A DNA stretch of 47,877 nucleotides from a virus. The translations under genes and the position numbers were made by a program. The notes under the pieces were generated by a model that searched no databases, was not told the origin of the DNA, and saw only the letters and a list, made by a program, of their open reading frames with translations. The stretch covers positions 1-47,877 of the IMG/VR virus record IMGVR_UViG_3300038441_001742. One strand, 5' to 3'. Positions 1-6,700 of this stretch are shown one piece after another (the stretch's first letter is position 1; each line of letters opens with the position of its first letter).

Positions 1-55
1 CCTTAAGCCCCGGCCCCCAAAGGAGGGAGGGATGCTATAAGGGCCTATCCCTATC
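1..55. other. purine-rich left end
   Basis: There is no gene here. The stretch contains a GGAGGGAGGGA run near positions 21-32, followed by an ATGCTATAA tract. A similar purine run followed by an AT-rich tract lies at the right end (about 47838-47877), so the two ends are imperfectly alike. Whether these are physical ends or an arbitrary opening of a circular assembly cannot be seen. Confidence 0.3.
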
Positions 56-283
56 CTACCCCATCGCCTCTAACAAGGCCCTTCTCTTGGCCTCGTTCAG
101 TGCAACCGTTGCACCAGACCTCTGGCCTCTCCCTCCAGACCTGCGCCTCTGCCTCGCGTTGGCCCGCCGCTGCTCCCTGTCCGCCGTCTCATCCCAACTC
201 CAATGCACTACCCTCTCCTCCCTCACCATCGTCCCTTGCCAGGACGCTAGCGTCCCCCGCCCGCCGTCGTATATCGTTCTCAT
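56..283 (-). CDS. small basic protein of unknown function (75 aa)
   Basis: This 75-residue reading frame is strongly basic in its middle (an Arg-rich stretch around residues 38-55) and ends in an amphipathic, helix-like AKRRALLEAMG tail. Such Arg-rich, Glu/Ala-rich small proteins are common in phage genomes, often beside packaging genes. No family is recognised. It lies 71 bp downstream of the next minus-strand gene and could share its transcript. Arginine is mostly AGG/AGA, unlike the CGT/CGC/CGA used elsewhere, so it may be a recent arrival or a non-coding open frame. The start lacks a clear ribosome binding site. A plus-strand ORF overlaps it but looks less protein-like. Confidence 0.45.
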   Translation of the reverse strand: MRTIYDGGRGTLASWQGTMVREERVVHWSWDETADREQRRANARQRRRSGGRGQRSGATVALNEAKRRALLEAMG

Positions 284-354
284 AGACCTGAGGAGGAGAA
301 CAAGTCTCCCTGTCCTCCTCCTCCACGTCTAGGAGCTCTGCTCCCTCCCTCTCG

Positions 355-861
355 TCAAATCCCCGCCTTCAGGACCGCGTCCAAGAACACCTTGACCGAG
401 GCCAAAAACTCCGTCGTGTATGCGCCCTCCTCATCCGTCGTGTCCCCTTCATACCCGACCTTCTTGGCGATCGCGTCCAGCGTCGCCCCTCCGGCCACCT
501 TCTCGGCCAGAAGACTCTTCTCCCGGGCGAACTTAGGCCCGGCTGCCGTCGGAACGTATTCCGTCACCGTCACCTCGGAATCGATTTTTCCTTTGTCGTC
601 TCCGACTTCCATACAAAGGAAAATTGCCTTCAGCGCGTCAGCGATGGCATCTTTAAATTCCACCTCGCCGCGCTTCGTGCCCGTCCGGACGGTCTTCTCA
701 CCGACCTTCTTGACAATCCCGAGAACCTTGTCGATTTCGCTCTGACGTTGCGCAACCTGCAAAATCCCCTTCGCTACGAGCGTTTCCACTTGCTCGGCGC
801 TCACCTCGGTCACCAGCGTTACGTCGAAATTTCCAACATTCCAGTTGTTTTTGATTTTCAT
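355..861 (-). CDS. hypothetical protein (168 aa)
   Basis: This is a soluble, lysine/glutamate/valine-rich protein with no signal peptide or membrane segment, and no family is recognised. The body looks like an ordinary alpha/beta protein, with TLVTEVSAEQVETLVAKGIL near the start and DAIAKKVGYEGDTTDEEGAY near the end. I chose the ATG at 861. The upstream ATG at 927 adds 22 residues rich in Ser and Phe that do not resemble the rest and has a GGAGG run too close to the start. The gene contains one ACAAAGGAAAATTGCC repeat copy (611-628) read in antisense. It is the middle of three minus-strand genes at the left end. Confidence 0.75.
   Translation of the reverse strand: MKIKNNWNVGNFDVTLVTEVSAEQVETLVAKGILQVAQRQSEIDKVLGIVKKVGEKTVRTGTKRGEVEFKDAIADALKAIFLCMEVGDDKGKIDSEVTVTEYVPTAAGPKFAREKSLLAEKVAGGATLDAIAKKVGYEGDTTDEEGAYTTEFLASVKVFLDAVLKAGI
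611..628 (+). repeat. ACAAAGGAAAATT repeat, copy 1
   Basis: ATACAAAGGAAAATTGCC lies inside the 168-aa gene. The same 18 bases occur exactly at 47668-47685 on the other strand. See the finding on this repeat family. Confidence 0.8.
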
Positions 862-993
862 AGTATAGGAAAAAGGACGGAAAGACGAAGAGAACGAGCA
901 GGGAAACGTAATTGTTTCCAAGGTCATTCCTCCCTCATTTTCCTTTCTCCTTGCTATGAACTAAGAGAATAGAATCGAACGCGGGCGGGGTGG

Positions 994-1284
994 CTAGGAA
1001 GCGTATTCCTTACTGAGTTTCCATCCTCCCGTAGGAGTGCTTTCTGTAAAGCACCACCTTGAAGGCATTAGTGCCATTGTGAGTGAGTTTGCGAACTTTT
1101 CCAAGTTTTCATCGGTTCCCGAAACCTTCATTGCGTAATTTACGCAACCGGGTCCGCTTACCGCTTCCATCATGGAAACTTCGACTTGGTGATCAAATTG
1201 TGCGCACTCCATAACCATCCGGCAAAAATCCGTCCAGTTAATTTCGGGCACCAATTTCGAGCTTGCGATTAGTAGATTTTTCAT
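994..1284 (-). CDS. hypothetical protein (96 aa)
   Basis: This 96-residue protein of mixed composition has no signal peptide or transmembrane segment. The ATG at 1284 is followed by MKNLLIASSKLVPEINWTDF, and the body is rich in Met, Ser and Glu with three cysteines not arranged as a metal site. No family is recognised. It is the first gene leftward from the divergent control region 1285-1893, so it is probably transcribed from there, ahead of the 168-aa gene with a 130-bp gap. The start has only a weak purine match upstream. Confidence 0.7.
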   Translation of the reverse strand: MKNLLIASSKLVPEINWTDFCRMVMECAQFDHQVEVSMMEAVSGPGCVNYAMKVSGTDENLEKFANSLTMALMPSRWCFTESTPTGGWKLSKEYAS

Positions 1285-1701
1285 AGCCTACCGTCCGGGC
1301 TCAACTCTATCCTCTCAAAGAAGAGGGAAGGGAAGGACGAAATCGTAAGCTTTGACTAAAGTCATCATTCCTCAAGGGCTTTGCCTTGCTGGGTTGCCTA
1401 CGGGAGCGGCGTCTGTATCCTCAGACCACTATGGGCCTCCTTTCAACGCCTGACCTCCAGCTTTCGTCCCTCCTTCCCCTCTTCTTATCAGCGGGCCTTT
1501 CGGGCACCCGCGCTTCCCTTATCCTATCAGAGATCCAATCGGTTAGCGGATCACCGCTATCCATATAGAGCGCAGCCTGGGGCGGGGGTTTCGAAGGGGT
1601 ACCCTTGCCCCAAGCAAGTCACAGCCATAGTGTATAACAGACCTAGGTCCCCGCACGTCCAACCTACCGCAAACCAAAAGCAAAATATAAACTTAAAATA
1701 A

Positions 1702-1716
1702 GCAATTTTCCTTTGT
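1702..1716 (-). repeat. ACAAAGGAAAATT repeat, copy 2
   Basis: GCAATTTTCCTTTGT on plus, that is ACAAAGGAAAATTGC on minus. It is intergenic and faces copy 3 about 60 bp away. Confidence 0.8.
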
Positions 1717-1774
1717 AAAAAAGTAGCCGGGGGAGGTGGGTGGGTGTATAGTAGCGGGGATGGAAGAGGTTGAG

Positions 1775-1790
1775 ACAAAGGAAAATTGCC
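1775..1790 (+). repeat. ACAAAGGAAAATT repeat, copy 3
   Basis: ACAAAGGAAAATTGCC on plus, about 100 bp upstream of the chosen start of the small terminase gene. Confidence 0.8.
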
Positions 1791-1893
1791 GCGGAGCCGA
1801 CGGGGCGGAGGCGAAAGCCGTTGGCGAGATGCCGAGCGGCCACGGGGTGGACGTTCTTCCTTGGCCAACGGAGGCGCTGGCGATGCTGTGGAA

Positions 1894-2427
1894 ATGAGCG
1901 GAGATACGACGGCGATTGAAATCCTCCCACCGGGGGCCCAAAGTGGGCCTGGTTCGTATGGGGTTTTATCCTCGTTTCATGGGAAGCCCCAAACTCGGAT
2001 TATTCAGGCCGAACTCCCGTGGCATCGTAAAGCCGCGCAGTTGGTGGCGTCAGCTCAGTGGTCCCTTAAGCAAATCGCGGACCTTCTGGATAAAAGCGAG
2101 AGCCAGGTTCAGACGCTTTTTCGTCAGCCGTGGTTTCAAAAAACCGTTTCCGACATCATGCTCGAAGAGGGGCAGGATATTTCGGAGCAGTTTCGTGCAG
2201 AAGCCCTAAATTCGCTTAATACCCTCGTTGAAGTTCGCGACGACCTGGACGCGGGGAAGTCCATCCGCGTTGCTGCGGCTATTGCCATTCTCGACCGTGC
2301 GCCGAATGTTGGCAAGCCAATCCAACGCATCGAATCCAAAAATATCAATTTCTCCGGAGACCCGGTTGTCGAGGCCAATCGACTCAGGAGCGAAATCAAA
2401 AACCTCGAAAAACCAACCTACCCATGA
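1894..2427 (+). CDS. terminase small subunit candidate
   Basis: This 177-residue protein begins the rightward structural operon. After a flexible N-terminus it has a helix-turn-helix (about residues 50-85: a KAAQLVASAQWSLKQIADLL helix pair followed by SESQVQTLFRQP), then a long helical region, the usual plan of phage small terminase subunits that bind the packaging site and recruit the large subunit. The ATG at 1894 is preferred. The frame stays open to a TTG at 1786, but the added 36 residues are Arg/Gly-rich and sit in the control region. It overlaps the next gene by ATGA and carries a GGCCCA-N3-TGGGCC palindrome near its start. It could be another HTH DNA-binding protein, because the large subunit is 4 kb away. 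Confidence 0.6.
   Translation: MSGDTTAIEILPPGAQSGPGSYGVLSSFHGKPQTRIIQAELPWHRKAAQLVASAQWSLKQIADLLDKSESQVQTLFRQPWFQKTVSDIMLEEGQDISEQFRAEALNSLNTLVEVRDDLDAGKSIRVAAAIAILDRAPNVGKPIQRIESKNINFSGDPVVEANRLRSEIKNLEKPTYP
1935..1949. repeat. GGCCCA-N3-TGGGCC palindrome 1
   Basis: Perfect copy (spacer AAG) near the start of the small terminase gene, encoding AQSGP. Confidence 0.85.
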
Positions 2428-2804
2428 AATTTAAATACCTTCTCGAAAGCGTTATTTGCGCCACTATCATCGCGTGTGCTACGCTCCCCTTCGTTGGCTC
2501 CTCCTCCGCTCAGAGCCAGCAGTATCGACCCGACGTCAGCGTGATCTACAACACGGATGGCAACCCGAACACCAACGGCAAATACGGCAACCCCGGCGAC
2601 ATCTGCGTCGACAAGACGACTGGCTCCCTGTTCGTTAAAACCGGCCCCTCTGGCACCACCTCTTGGCAAGCCAATCCTGCGATTACGTCTGCCACGAACA
2701 ACCCGGTCACCGGCTCCCTGGTGCTTACTTCGACTTCGGTGAAGTTCTACCTTACTCCGACCACCGGGATCGAAATCAAGTCGGGAACCACAGCGCCCTT
2801 CTAA
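2424..2804 (+). CDS. secreted or virion-associated small protein (126 aa)
   Basis: The N-terminus is a good Sec signal peptide: Lys near the start, a hydrophobic core (ICATIIACATLPFVGSS) and likely cleavage after SSSAQ at about residue 30. The mature part is Gly/Asn/Thr/Ser-rich and contains the pattern NPGDICVDKTTGSLFVKTG, common in phage fibre and particle-decoration proteins that repeat short beta strands. A signal peptide is unusual for a virion protein, so it might instead be exported during infection. It overlaps the small terminase gene by ATGA and precedes the tailspike region. Function is not proven. Confidence 0.7.
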   Translation: MKFKYLLESVICATIIACATLPFVGSSSAQSQQYRPDVSVIYNTDGNPNTNGKYGNPGDICVDKTTGSLFVKTGPSGTTSWQANPAITSATNNPVTGSLVLTSTSVKFYLTPTTGIEIKSGTTAPF

Positions 2805-2816
2805 CCCTTCTTCGCT

Positions 2817-2933
2817 GTGCCCGACTCCTCTTCGTTACTTCAGCAAAAGCTCGACGAACAACTCGCTAACGGCGAAGTCTGGACCGAACTTGAAGCTGCT
2901 GCTGAAGTCCTCCTGAATGCCATCGTCGCCTAA
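2817..2933 (+). CDS. 38-aa microprotein resembling the tailspike N-terminus
   Basis: A GTG-started frame of 38 residues fills the gap between the secreted protein and the tailspike. It reads as MPDSSSLLQQKLDEQLANGE and continues with VWTELEAAAEVLLNAIVA. The first 35 residues of the following gene align with it along the whole length: SS-L---L-EKLA-G--WT--E---ELL-NA. It is therefore either a duplicated copy of the tailspike's N-terminal helical motif or a separate partner peptide with the same fold. There is no signal peptide. Its position 9 bp before the tailspike start suggests co-expression. Confidence 0.6.
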   Translation: MPDSSSLLQQKLDEQLANGEVWTELEAAAEVLLNAIVA

Positions 2934-2942
2934 CTTACTTCC

Positions 2943-4613
2943 ATGTCTTCTCAACTTCGTGAGCTTCTCAACGAGAAACTAGCAGCCGGCACTCCGTGGA
3001 CGGCTTTTGAGGGCTTCGTGGAACTTCTTGCCAACGCTTCGTCGGGCGGCGTTGGCGTAAGTTGGCCCCTTGGCAACGCCTTCATGCGGAGCGGGGAAAT
3101 CATCGTGGAGAATGGCGGCATCTGCGGAGACCCGCAAATCTTCTGGGACGAAGATAATTCCCGTTACGTGATGTATTACTTCACTACGTCACCGGAGCTC
3201 TGCTGTGCGTCGATGACGGCGGACAACCTCGAAGGTCCGTGGTCCCCTGGCGTCGCCTTCCTTCCCGGCTACCACAAGCCGTCGCTTTTGCTGGACCCAA
3301 ATGGGGTGCCGGTCAAAATCAACGGCCTTTATCATATTTACGTTTCCTCGTATCCGACCAAAGATATTTACGTCGCCACCTGCGAGGACCTTCAGGGTCC
3401 ATTCACGTTAATCGAGCCTCCTGTTCTTGTTCGTGGTGACTCTGGCATTGACCAGACCGGGGTGGACACCCCTAGCGCGTTGTTCTACAACGGCCACATT
3501 TATCTTTTCTACATGGCGTTTCCGACGGACGAGGACGCCACCTACGGCTACGCTTCTCGGATTGCCTTAGCCACATCAACAATTCCAACTTCTGGATTCG
3601 AAAAGCTCGGCGCGGTGCTCAACCCTTCTACGAACTCTGGCGATTGGGACTACGGATGGCTCGGCGGAAGCAACGTGCGCCGAATCGGACTGAAGTGGGT
3701 CAACGTCTACAACGGCGCAGCTGAGCGTCCGTCCGGTGGTTCAGGTGATGAACCTGACGGTTCCCAAATCGGCTTCGCTACTGCGGACTATCCCATCGGG
3801 CCGTGGACAAAATCCTCCTACAACCCTTATATTTCTCTCTCCGACAGCGGCTTCGAGTCCGTCAACGTCTGGCGCCCATTCTTGGTTCTCGATCCCACCA
3901 CTCGTCGTTGGCTTATCGCCTATAACGCTGGTTCCGGCGTCGAGAAAATCACCTTTGCCCGACAGGCGGATTTCTACGAACGCTATCGAGAAGCCACTCC
4001 TGGCGAAATCACCCTCGAAGACTCCTCTGGCAACGGTGCCGATCTCACCAACAACGGTGTAACCGTTGGGCAGTTTGGTGCGTATTTCACCTCCGGTGCA
4101 TATCTCAACGGCTCCGATGAGTTCCTCCCTGACGCCGACGAACCTCGCACGCTGTCGATTCGCATTCGCCCAACGTCTGCACTTCCTGCGTCTCCGTCCA
4201 ACCGTTCGTTCTTGGCCTACGGCACCCAGAACGATGAAAACGCTCAGGTCCTTTCCGCTGATTCTTCTCATGTCCAATACGCTGGTTGGGCTGATGACTT
4301 CCCATTTTCTGAGGCCCTTTCGGTTAACACCTGGTATTCCGTCATCGCTACCTTCGACGGCACGACTTGTGAGGTCTTCATTGACGGGGTCTCTATTGGG
4401 TCCGACACTCCAGTCGCCTGGGACACCATTCATTTCGGCCTTTGTATCGGGGCCAACCTCGACTCGAACCCTGACACCGCCTGGCAGGGCTATCTCAAAG
4501 ACGTTCGAGTTTACGACCGAGTCCTCAACGGAACCGAGATCACCAACCTCGCAGCGAATACCGCGGTGCCCATTAGTGGCCTCGTCGGCGAATGGATTCT
4601 ATTCAACTCCTAG
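2943..4613 (+). CDS. tailspike or receptor-binding protein with GH43-like propeller and lectin-like domain
   Basis: This 556-residue protein has three parts. Residues 1-35 form a short helical motif shared with the preceding microprotein. Residues about 55-345 resemble a five-bladed beta-propeller of the GH43/GH32 clan: GDPQIFWDEDNSRYVMYYF, then repeated blades such as KPSLLLDPNGV and VDTPSALFYNGHIYLFYMAF. Residues about 355-550 look like a LamG/concanavalin-type domain, with SIRIRPTSAL, NTWYSVIATFDGT and YLKDVRVYDRVL. Propeller plus lectin is typical of enzymes that bind or cut surface polysaccharide, so it probably recognises the host envelope. Whether it is catalytic is uncertain: the first-blade Asp is present, but the other two acids cannot be assigned by eye. 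Confidence 0.75.
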   Translation: MSSQLRELLNEKLAAGTPWTAFEGFVELLANASSGGVGVSWPLGNAFMRSGEIIVENGGICGDPQIFWDEDNSRYVMYYFTTSPELCCASMTADNLEGPWSPGVAFLPGYHKPSLLLDPNGVPVKINGLYHIYVSSYPTKDIYVATCEDLQGPFTLIEPPVLVRGDSGIDQTGVDTPSALFYNGHIYLFYMAFPTDEDATYGYASRIALATSTIPTSGFEKLGAVLNPSTNSGDWDYGWLGGSNVRRIGLKWVNVYNGAAERPSGGSGDEPDGSQIGFATADYPIGPWTKSSYNPYISLSDSGFESVNVWRPFLVLDPTTRRWLIAYNAGSGVEKITFARQADFYERYREATPGEITLEDSSGNGADLTNNGVTVGQFGAYFTSGAYLNGSDEFLPDADEPRTLSIRIRPTSALPASPSNRSFLAYGTQNDENAQVLSADSSHVQYAGWADDFPFSEALSVNTWYSVIATFDGTTCEVFIDGVSIGSDTPVAWDTIHFGLCIGANLDSNPDTAWQGYLKDVRVYDRVLNGTEITNLAANTAVPISGLVGEWILFNS

Positions 4614-4616
4614 CCT

Positions 4617-4841
4617 ATGCCTCCAAAAACGACCCTCCCGTCAACGGCTTCGCAACTCAACTCTCTCCTCCTCGCTATTCTGATTGGTGTTGCTTCGTTC
4701 ATTGCGGCTCAAGTCTGGTTAATGAACGGCCGCCTCGTCAGCGTTGAAGTCAAACTCGAAACAGTGCAAAACGGACAAAACATGCTTTCCGCTGACGTCG
4801 GCAAAATCAAAGATTCCCAGGCTCGCAATCGTTCCTTCTAA
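4617..4841 (+). CDS. small membrane protein with coiled coil, lysis cassette
   Basis: This 74-residue protein has one N-terminal transmembrane segment (about residues 15-36, LLLAILIGVASFIAAQVWLM) followed by a charged, helical tail with heptad-like spacing (VSVEVKLETVQNGQNML). The plan matches XhlA-type lysis accessory proteins or inner-membrane spanins. It stands 3 bp after the tailspike, and its stop overlaps the next ATG by one base. With the following four genes it forms a lysis cassette. The precise role is inferred from shape and place only. Confidence 0.6.
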   Translation: MPPKTTLPSTASQLNSLLLAILIGVASFIAAQVWLMNGRLVSVEVKLETVQNGQNMLSADVGKIKDSQARNRSF

Positions 4842-5068
4842 TGAAATCCATCACCGATGTTCTTTTGTTTTTGTGGAAGAACCGCGTCTTAATTATGACG
4901 GCGATTCCTCTTGTCAAAGAAGCTGCGCACGAATTCAACACAAATCCCGATAAAAAGTTCTGGGTCGCCGGACAACTTGAAGTCCTTAAAAGGTTCACCC
5001 CCGACGACATCGACAAGGGAATCGACCTCGTTGTTCAATTGTTGCAATGGAAAGGGATTCTCAAATGA
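4841..5068 (+). CDS. hypothetical lysis-cassette protein (75 aa)
   Basis: The 75 residues contain a moderately hydrophobic N-terminal helix (ITDVLLFLWKNRVLIMTAIP) and an amphipathic remainder with acidic and basic pairs. It could be a peripheral or single-pass membrane protein. The family is not recognised. The ATG at 4841 overlaps the previous stop by one base, and its own TGA overlaps the ATG of the holin candidate, so these genes are translationally coupled. Confidence 0.55.
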   Translation: MKSITDVLLFLWKNRVLIMTAIPLVKEAAHEFNTNPDKKFWVAGQLEVLKRFTPDDIDKGIDLVVQLLQWKGILK

Positions 5069-5310
5069 GGAGTGACCTTCCGGCTACGGCTCCGGTTCCT
5101 ATGAAAACCCCGCAGCCGGTTATCTATCTCGTTATTGGGACAATCGCCATCGTGGTCATTGGCATCTCCTCCACTATGTGCTTTATGGCTATTCGTGGGC
5201 TTGAAGCTACTGAAGTCTTTTCGTCTCTTAAGGACGTACTTATTTTATTCTCTGGCGTTCTCGCCGGACTTCTAACCAACACCCGTTCTGCTGAGGTTAA
5301 GGGCAAATGA
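5065..5310 (+). CDS. holin candidate with two membrane segments
   Basis: Of 81 residues, about 24-50 (VIYLVIGTIAIVVIGISSTM) and about 60-75 (VLILFSGVLAGLLTN) are membrane segments separated by a short acidic turn (RGLEATEVFSSL). Two-segment small proteins with this spacing are common phage holins, which open the inner membrane to release the cell-wall enzyme. The start at 5065 (MRSDLP) overlaps the previous stop by four bases and is preferred over 5047. Assignment rests on topology and neighbours. Confidence 0.6.
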   Translation: MRSDLPATAPVPMKTPQPVIYLVIGTIAIVVIGISSTMCFMAIRGLEATEVFSSLKDVLILFSGVLAGLLTNTRSAEVKGK

Positions 5311-5537
5311 GCGGTTGGATCGGAGGAAAGTTTTGGCGAACCATCTGGTTCAAGATTCCTTCGTCAAAACGTGACGACGTCGCTAAAGCAACTCGAAAAG
5401 CCGCGGAGGTATTTTCCGCCGAAGAACGCAAAGAACAACAAATTCGTGACCTTCCTGAGACTTCGTCTCGCCAGCCACAACCTATTCGTGAACACGTTAA
5501 ATCAACCCTCATTCGCCGTGGAAACCAAAAAGGATAA
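5307..5537 (+). CDS. charged small protein, possible spanin partner (76 aa)
   Basis: A 76-residue, strongly charged and probably helical protein (KSSKRDDVAKATRKAAEVF region). It has a short hydrophobic N-terminus (WIGGKFWRTIWFKIP) that may insert in or lie on the membrane. It overlaps the holin candidate by ATGA, and its C-terminus overlaps the lipoprotein gene by 20 bp in another frame. Overlapping inner and outer spanin genes are classic, so this could be the inner partner, but the N-terminal segment is short for a membrane anchor. Confidence 0.5.
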   Translation: MSGWIGGKFWRTIWFKIPSSKRDDVAKATRKAAEVFSAEERKEQQIRDLPETSSRQPQPIREHVKSTLIRRGNQKG

Positions 5538-5973
5538 CCAACAGTTGCTGGTGGTTTTGCTTTTGGTGATGTTGTTGAGCGGGTGTGCTGCTGGTCCAGG
5601 AGAGCGGATTAGTGTGCCAATTGCAGGAACGACGAGCAAGGGAACAAACGTAGAATTCATGGCAACAGCATATCAAAACGGGAACGACAATTTCGGCCCT
5701 AGCAAGGTCACTGTGAAGAAGGGTGATTATGAGGTCGTCGTGGATCGGTCCATGCCGACAGGCTACGAGGGACTGTTCGCCACAACAACCACTGTAAAGG
5801 ATGGAGTGACGACCACCACGCAGCAACCTCTTATGGCATCCCAGAGGGCGTCCTATGCGTGGGACGCCTTCTTTTCGGGGCTCGGCACCACTTTGGGTAA
5901 AGTTGGTCAGTATATTTTAGGAACCACGGTGGTTGGAGCCGCAGCAGTTCCAGCTGTAGGCGCTATCCCTTAG
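5518..5973 (+). CDS. lipoprotein, possible outer-membrane spanin
   Basis: From the GTG at 5518 the protein (151 aa) has a textbook lipoprotein signal: KK near the start, the hydrophobic run LLVVLLLVMLLSG and the lipobox Cys (LLSGC) at about residue 21. The mature part is a Thr/Val/Gly-rich domain (TTTTVKDGVTTTTQQP) with a C-terminal hydrophobic stretch. An exported lipoprotein inside a lysis cassette fits an outer-membrane spanin, although spanins are usually shorter and Pro-rich. It implies a host with an outer membrane. The upstream ATG at 5371 would lengthen it inside the previous gene and bury the signal, so it was not used. Confidence 0.65.
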   Translation: METKKDNQQLLVVLLLVMLLSGCAAGPGERISVPIAGTTSKGTNVEFMATAYQNGNDNFGPSKVTVKKGDYEVVVDRSMPTGYEGLFATTTTVKDGVTTTTQQPLMASQRASYAWDAFFSGLGTTLGKVGQYILGTTVVGAAAVPAVGAIP

Positions 5974-5988
5974 GGCCCACTTTGAGCC
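5974..5988. repeat. GGCCCA-N3-TGGGCC palindrome, one mismatch
   Basis: GGCCCACTTTGAGCC begins immediately after the lipoprotein stop codon, in the 24-bp gap before the cell-wall enzyme gene. Confidence 0.6.
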
Positions 5989-5997
5989 TAGTTTATT

Positions 5998-6591
5998 ATG
6001 CCCACCTACGACGAAATCAAATCCGCCTTCGCGAACAAGAATTATAAATTCTACGTTGGCGATCTCAACCTCAACGTGTTCGGTGTTCGCAAAGCCAACG
6101 GAAAAACAAACCTTTTCGACGATAGCCTCGGCGTCGTCTACGAACATCACGGCTCCCCGATTGTCAATCTCTGGTCCGCTACCACCGACCCTGGCCTCCC
6201 TTGGCTCGAAAACCCCCTCAACGCGAAGGGTGCCGCCATCCTTGTTCCTGGTCAATATCCCGTCTACTCGATCGACTACCATCGTGGTGCCTACAAAGCT
6301 CTGTGCCAACGCAGAGGCCCCGTAAAAGTCTATCGCGACGGCAACCGTAACGCCACACTCGACTACGACCCAAAAACAATTACCACGGGCGACTACGGCA
6401 TCAACATCCATCGCGCTTCACGGAATGGGCGCTCCGTCTTTGTCGACCGTAATTCCGCCGGCTGTCAAGTTTTCGCTGACTCAACCTCCTTCGACAACTT
6501 CATGTCCATCTGTTATGCAGCCGAAAAACGATACGGGAACAAGTTCACATACACCTTGTTCGACGAAAAAGACTTCCCCTCCGTCGGTTAA
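5998..6591 (+). CDS. cell-wall enzyme with L,D-transpeptidase-like motif (endolysin candidate)
   Basis: This 197-residue soluble protein has no signal peptide. Near residues 133-160 it carries GINIHRASRNG followed by a SAGCQVF motif. A His followed about 20 residues later by a Ser-x-Gly-Cys pattern is the arrangement of the YkuD/L,D-transpeptidase catalytic site, where the Cys is the nucleophile. Its position after a holin candidate and a spanin-like pair supports a role in peptidoglycan processing or cleavage at lysis. Similar small proteins occur in other phages, but the fold assignment here rests on a short motif. The frame ends before a zinc-ribbon-coding stretch in the next frame. Confidence 0.55.
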   Translation: MPTYDEIKSAFANKNYKFYVGDLNLNVFGVRKANGKTNLFDDSLGVVYEHHGSPIVNLWSATTDPGLPWLENPLNAKGAAILVPGQYPVYSIDYHRGAYKALCQRRGPVKVYRDGNRNATLDYDPKTITTGDYGINIHRASRNGRSVFVDRNSAGCQVFADSTSFDNFMSICYAAEKRYGNKFTYTLFDEKDFPSVG

Positions 6592-6700
6592 TCACGTTCC
6601 ACTTCAGTTTACTTTTTGTGAATCCTGCGACGAATCAATTCGAGCCGACCGACAATTCTGCCCCTACTGCGGAAGTCGGAACCTCCGTGTTCGACGTTGA
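6515..6700 (+). CDS. hidden zinc-ribbon reading frame
   Basis: A frame different from both neighbours encodes FCESCDESIRADRQFCPYCG followed by SRNLRVRR and a stop at 6700. This is an almost perfect zinc ribbon: C-x2-C, ten residues, F-C-x2-C-G. The only ATG in frame is at 6515, inside the cell-wall enzyme gene, giving 61 residues with an odd Ser/Thr/Pro-rich N-terminus. Alternatively the domain could be reached by a +1 shift at the GGT-TAA end of the previous gene, or start at a rare codon. Its end overlaps an alternative GTG start of the large terminase (6687) by 14 bp, like other overlaps in this genome. Real coding is likely; the start is unresolved. Confidence 0.45.
   Translation: MQPKNDTGTSSHTPCSTKKTSPPSVNHVPLQFTFCESCDESIRADRQFCPYCGSRNLRVRR

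Larger units (their letters stand above)
1285..1893. promoter_or_regulatory. divergent gene-free control region
   Basis: About 600 bp without a convincing gene separate leftward genes (first start 1284) from rightward genes (first start 1894). Visible signals: the inverted repeat TGACT-AA-AGTCA at about 1353-1364; a GCGGG...CCCGC hairpin near 1490-1512; the near-palindrome AAGGGGTACCCTT near 1595; an A-rich tract at about 1677-1700; and two facing copies of the ACAAAGGAAAATTGC repeat (1702-1716 on minus, 1775-1790 on plus) with a GTATAGT stretch between them. Divergent promoters are likely here, but no clean -35/-10 pair can be fixed by eye. Confidence 0.55.

Noticed and set aside
1381-1701. 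106-codon plus-strand frame in the divergent control region
   Set aside because: Its composition is not protein-like, with many Pro, Ser, Arg and Tyr residues in low order. Other open frames run over it on both strands, and it contains repeat motifs and hairpins.
1786-1893. N-terminal extension of the small terminase to a TTG at 1786
   Set aside because: The added 36 residues are Arg/Gly-rich, the TTG lies inside the repeat motif, and the HTH protein is complete from ATG 1894.
3741-4433. 230-codon antisense frame in the tailspike gene
   Set aside because: Shadow frame caused by GNC/GNN codon bias of the sense strand.
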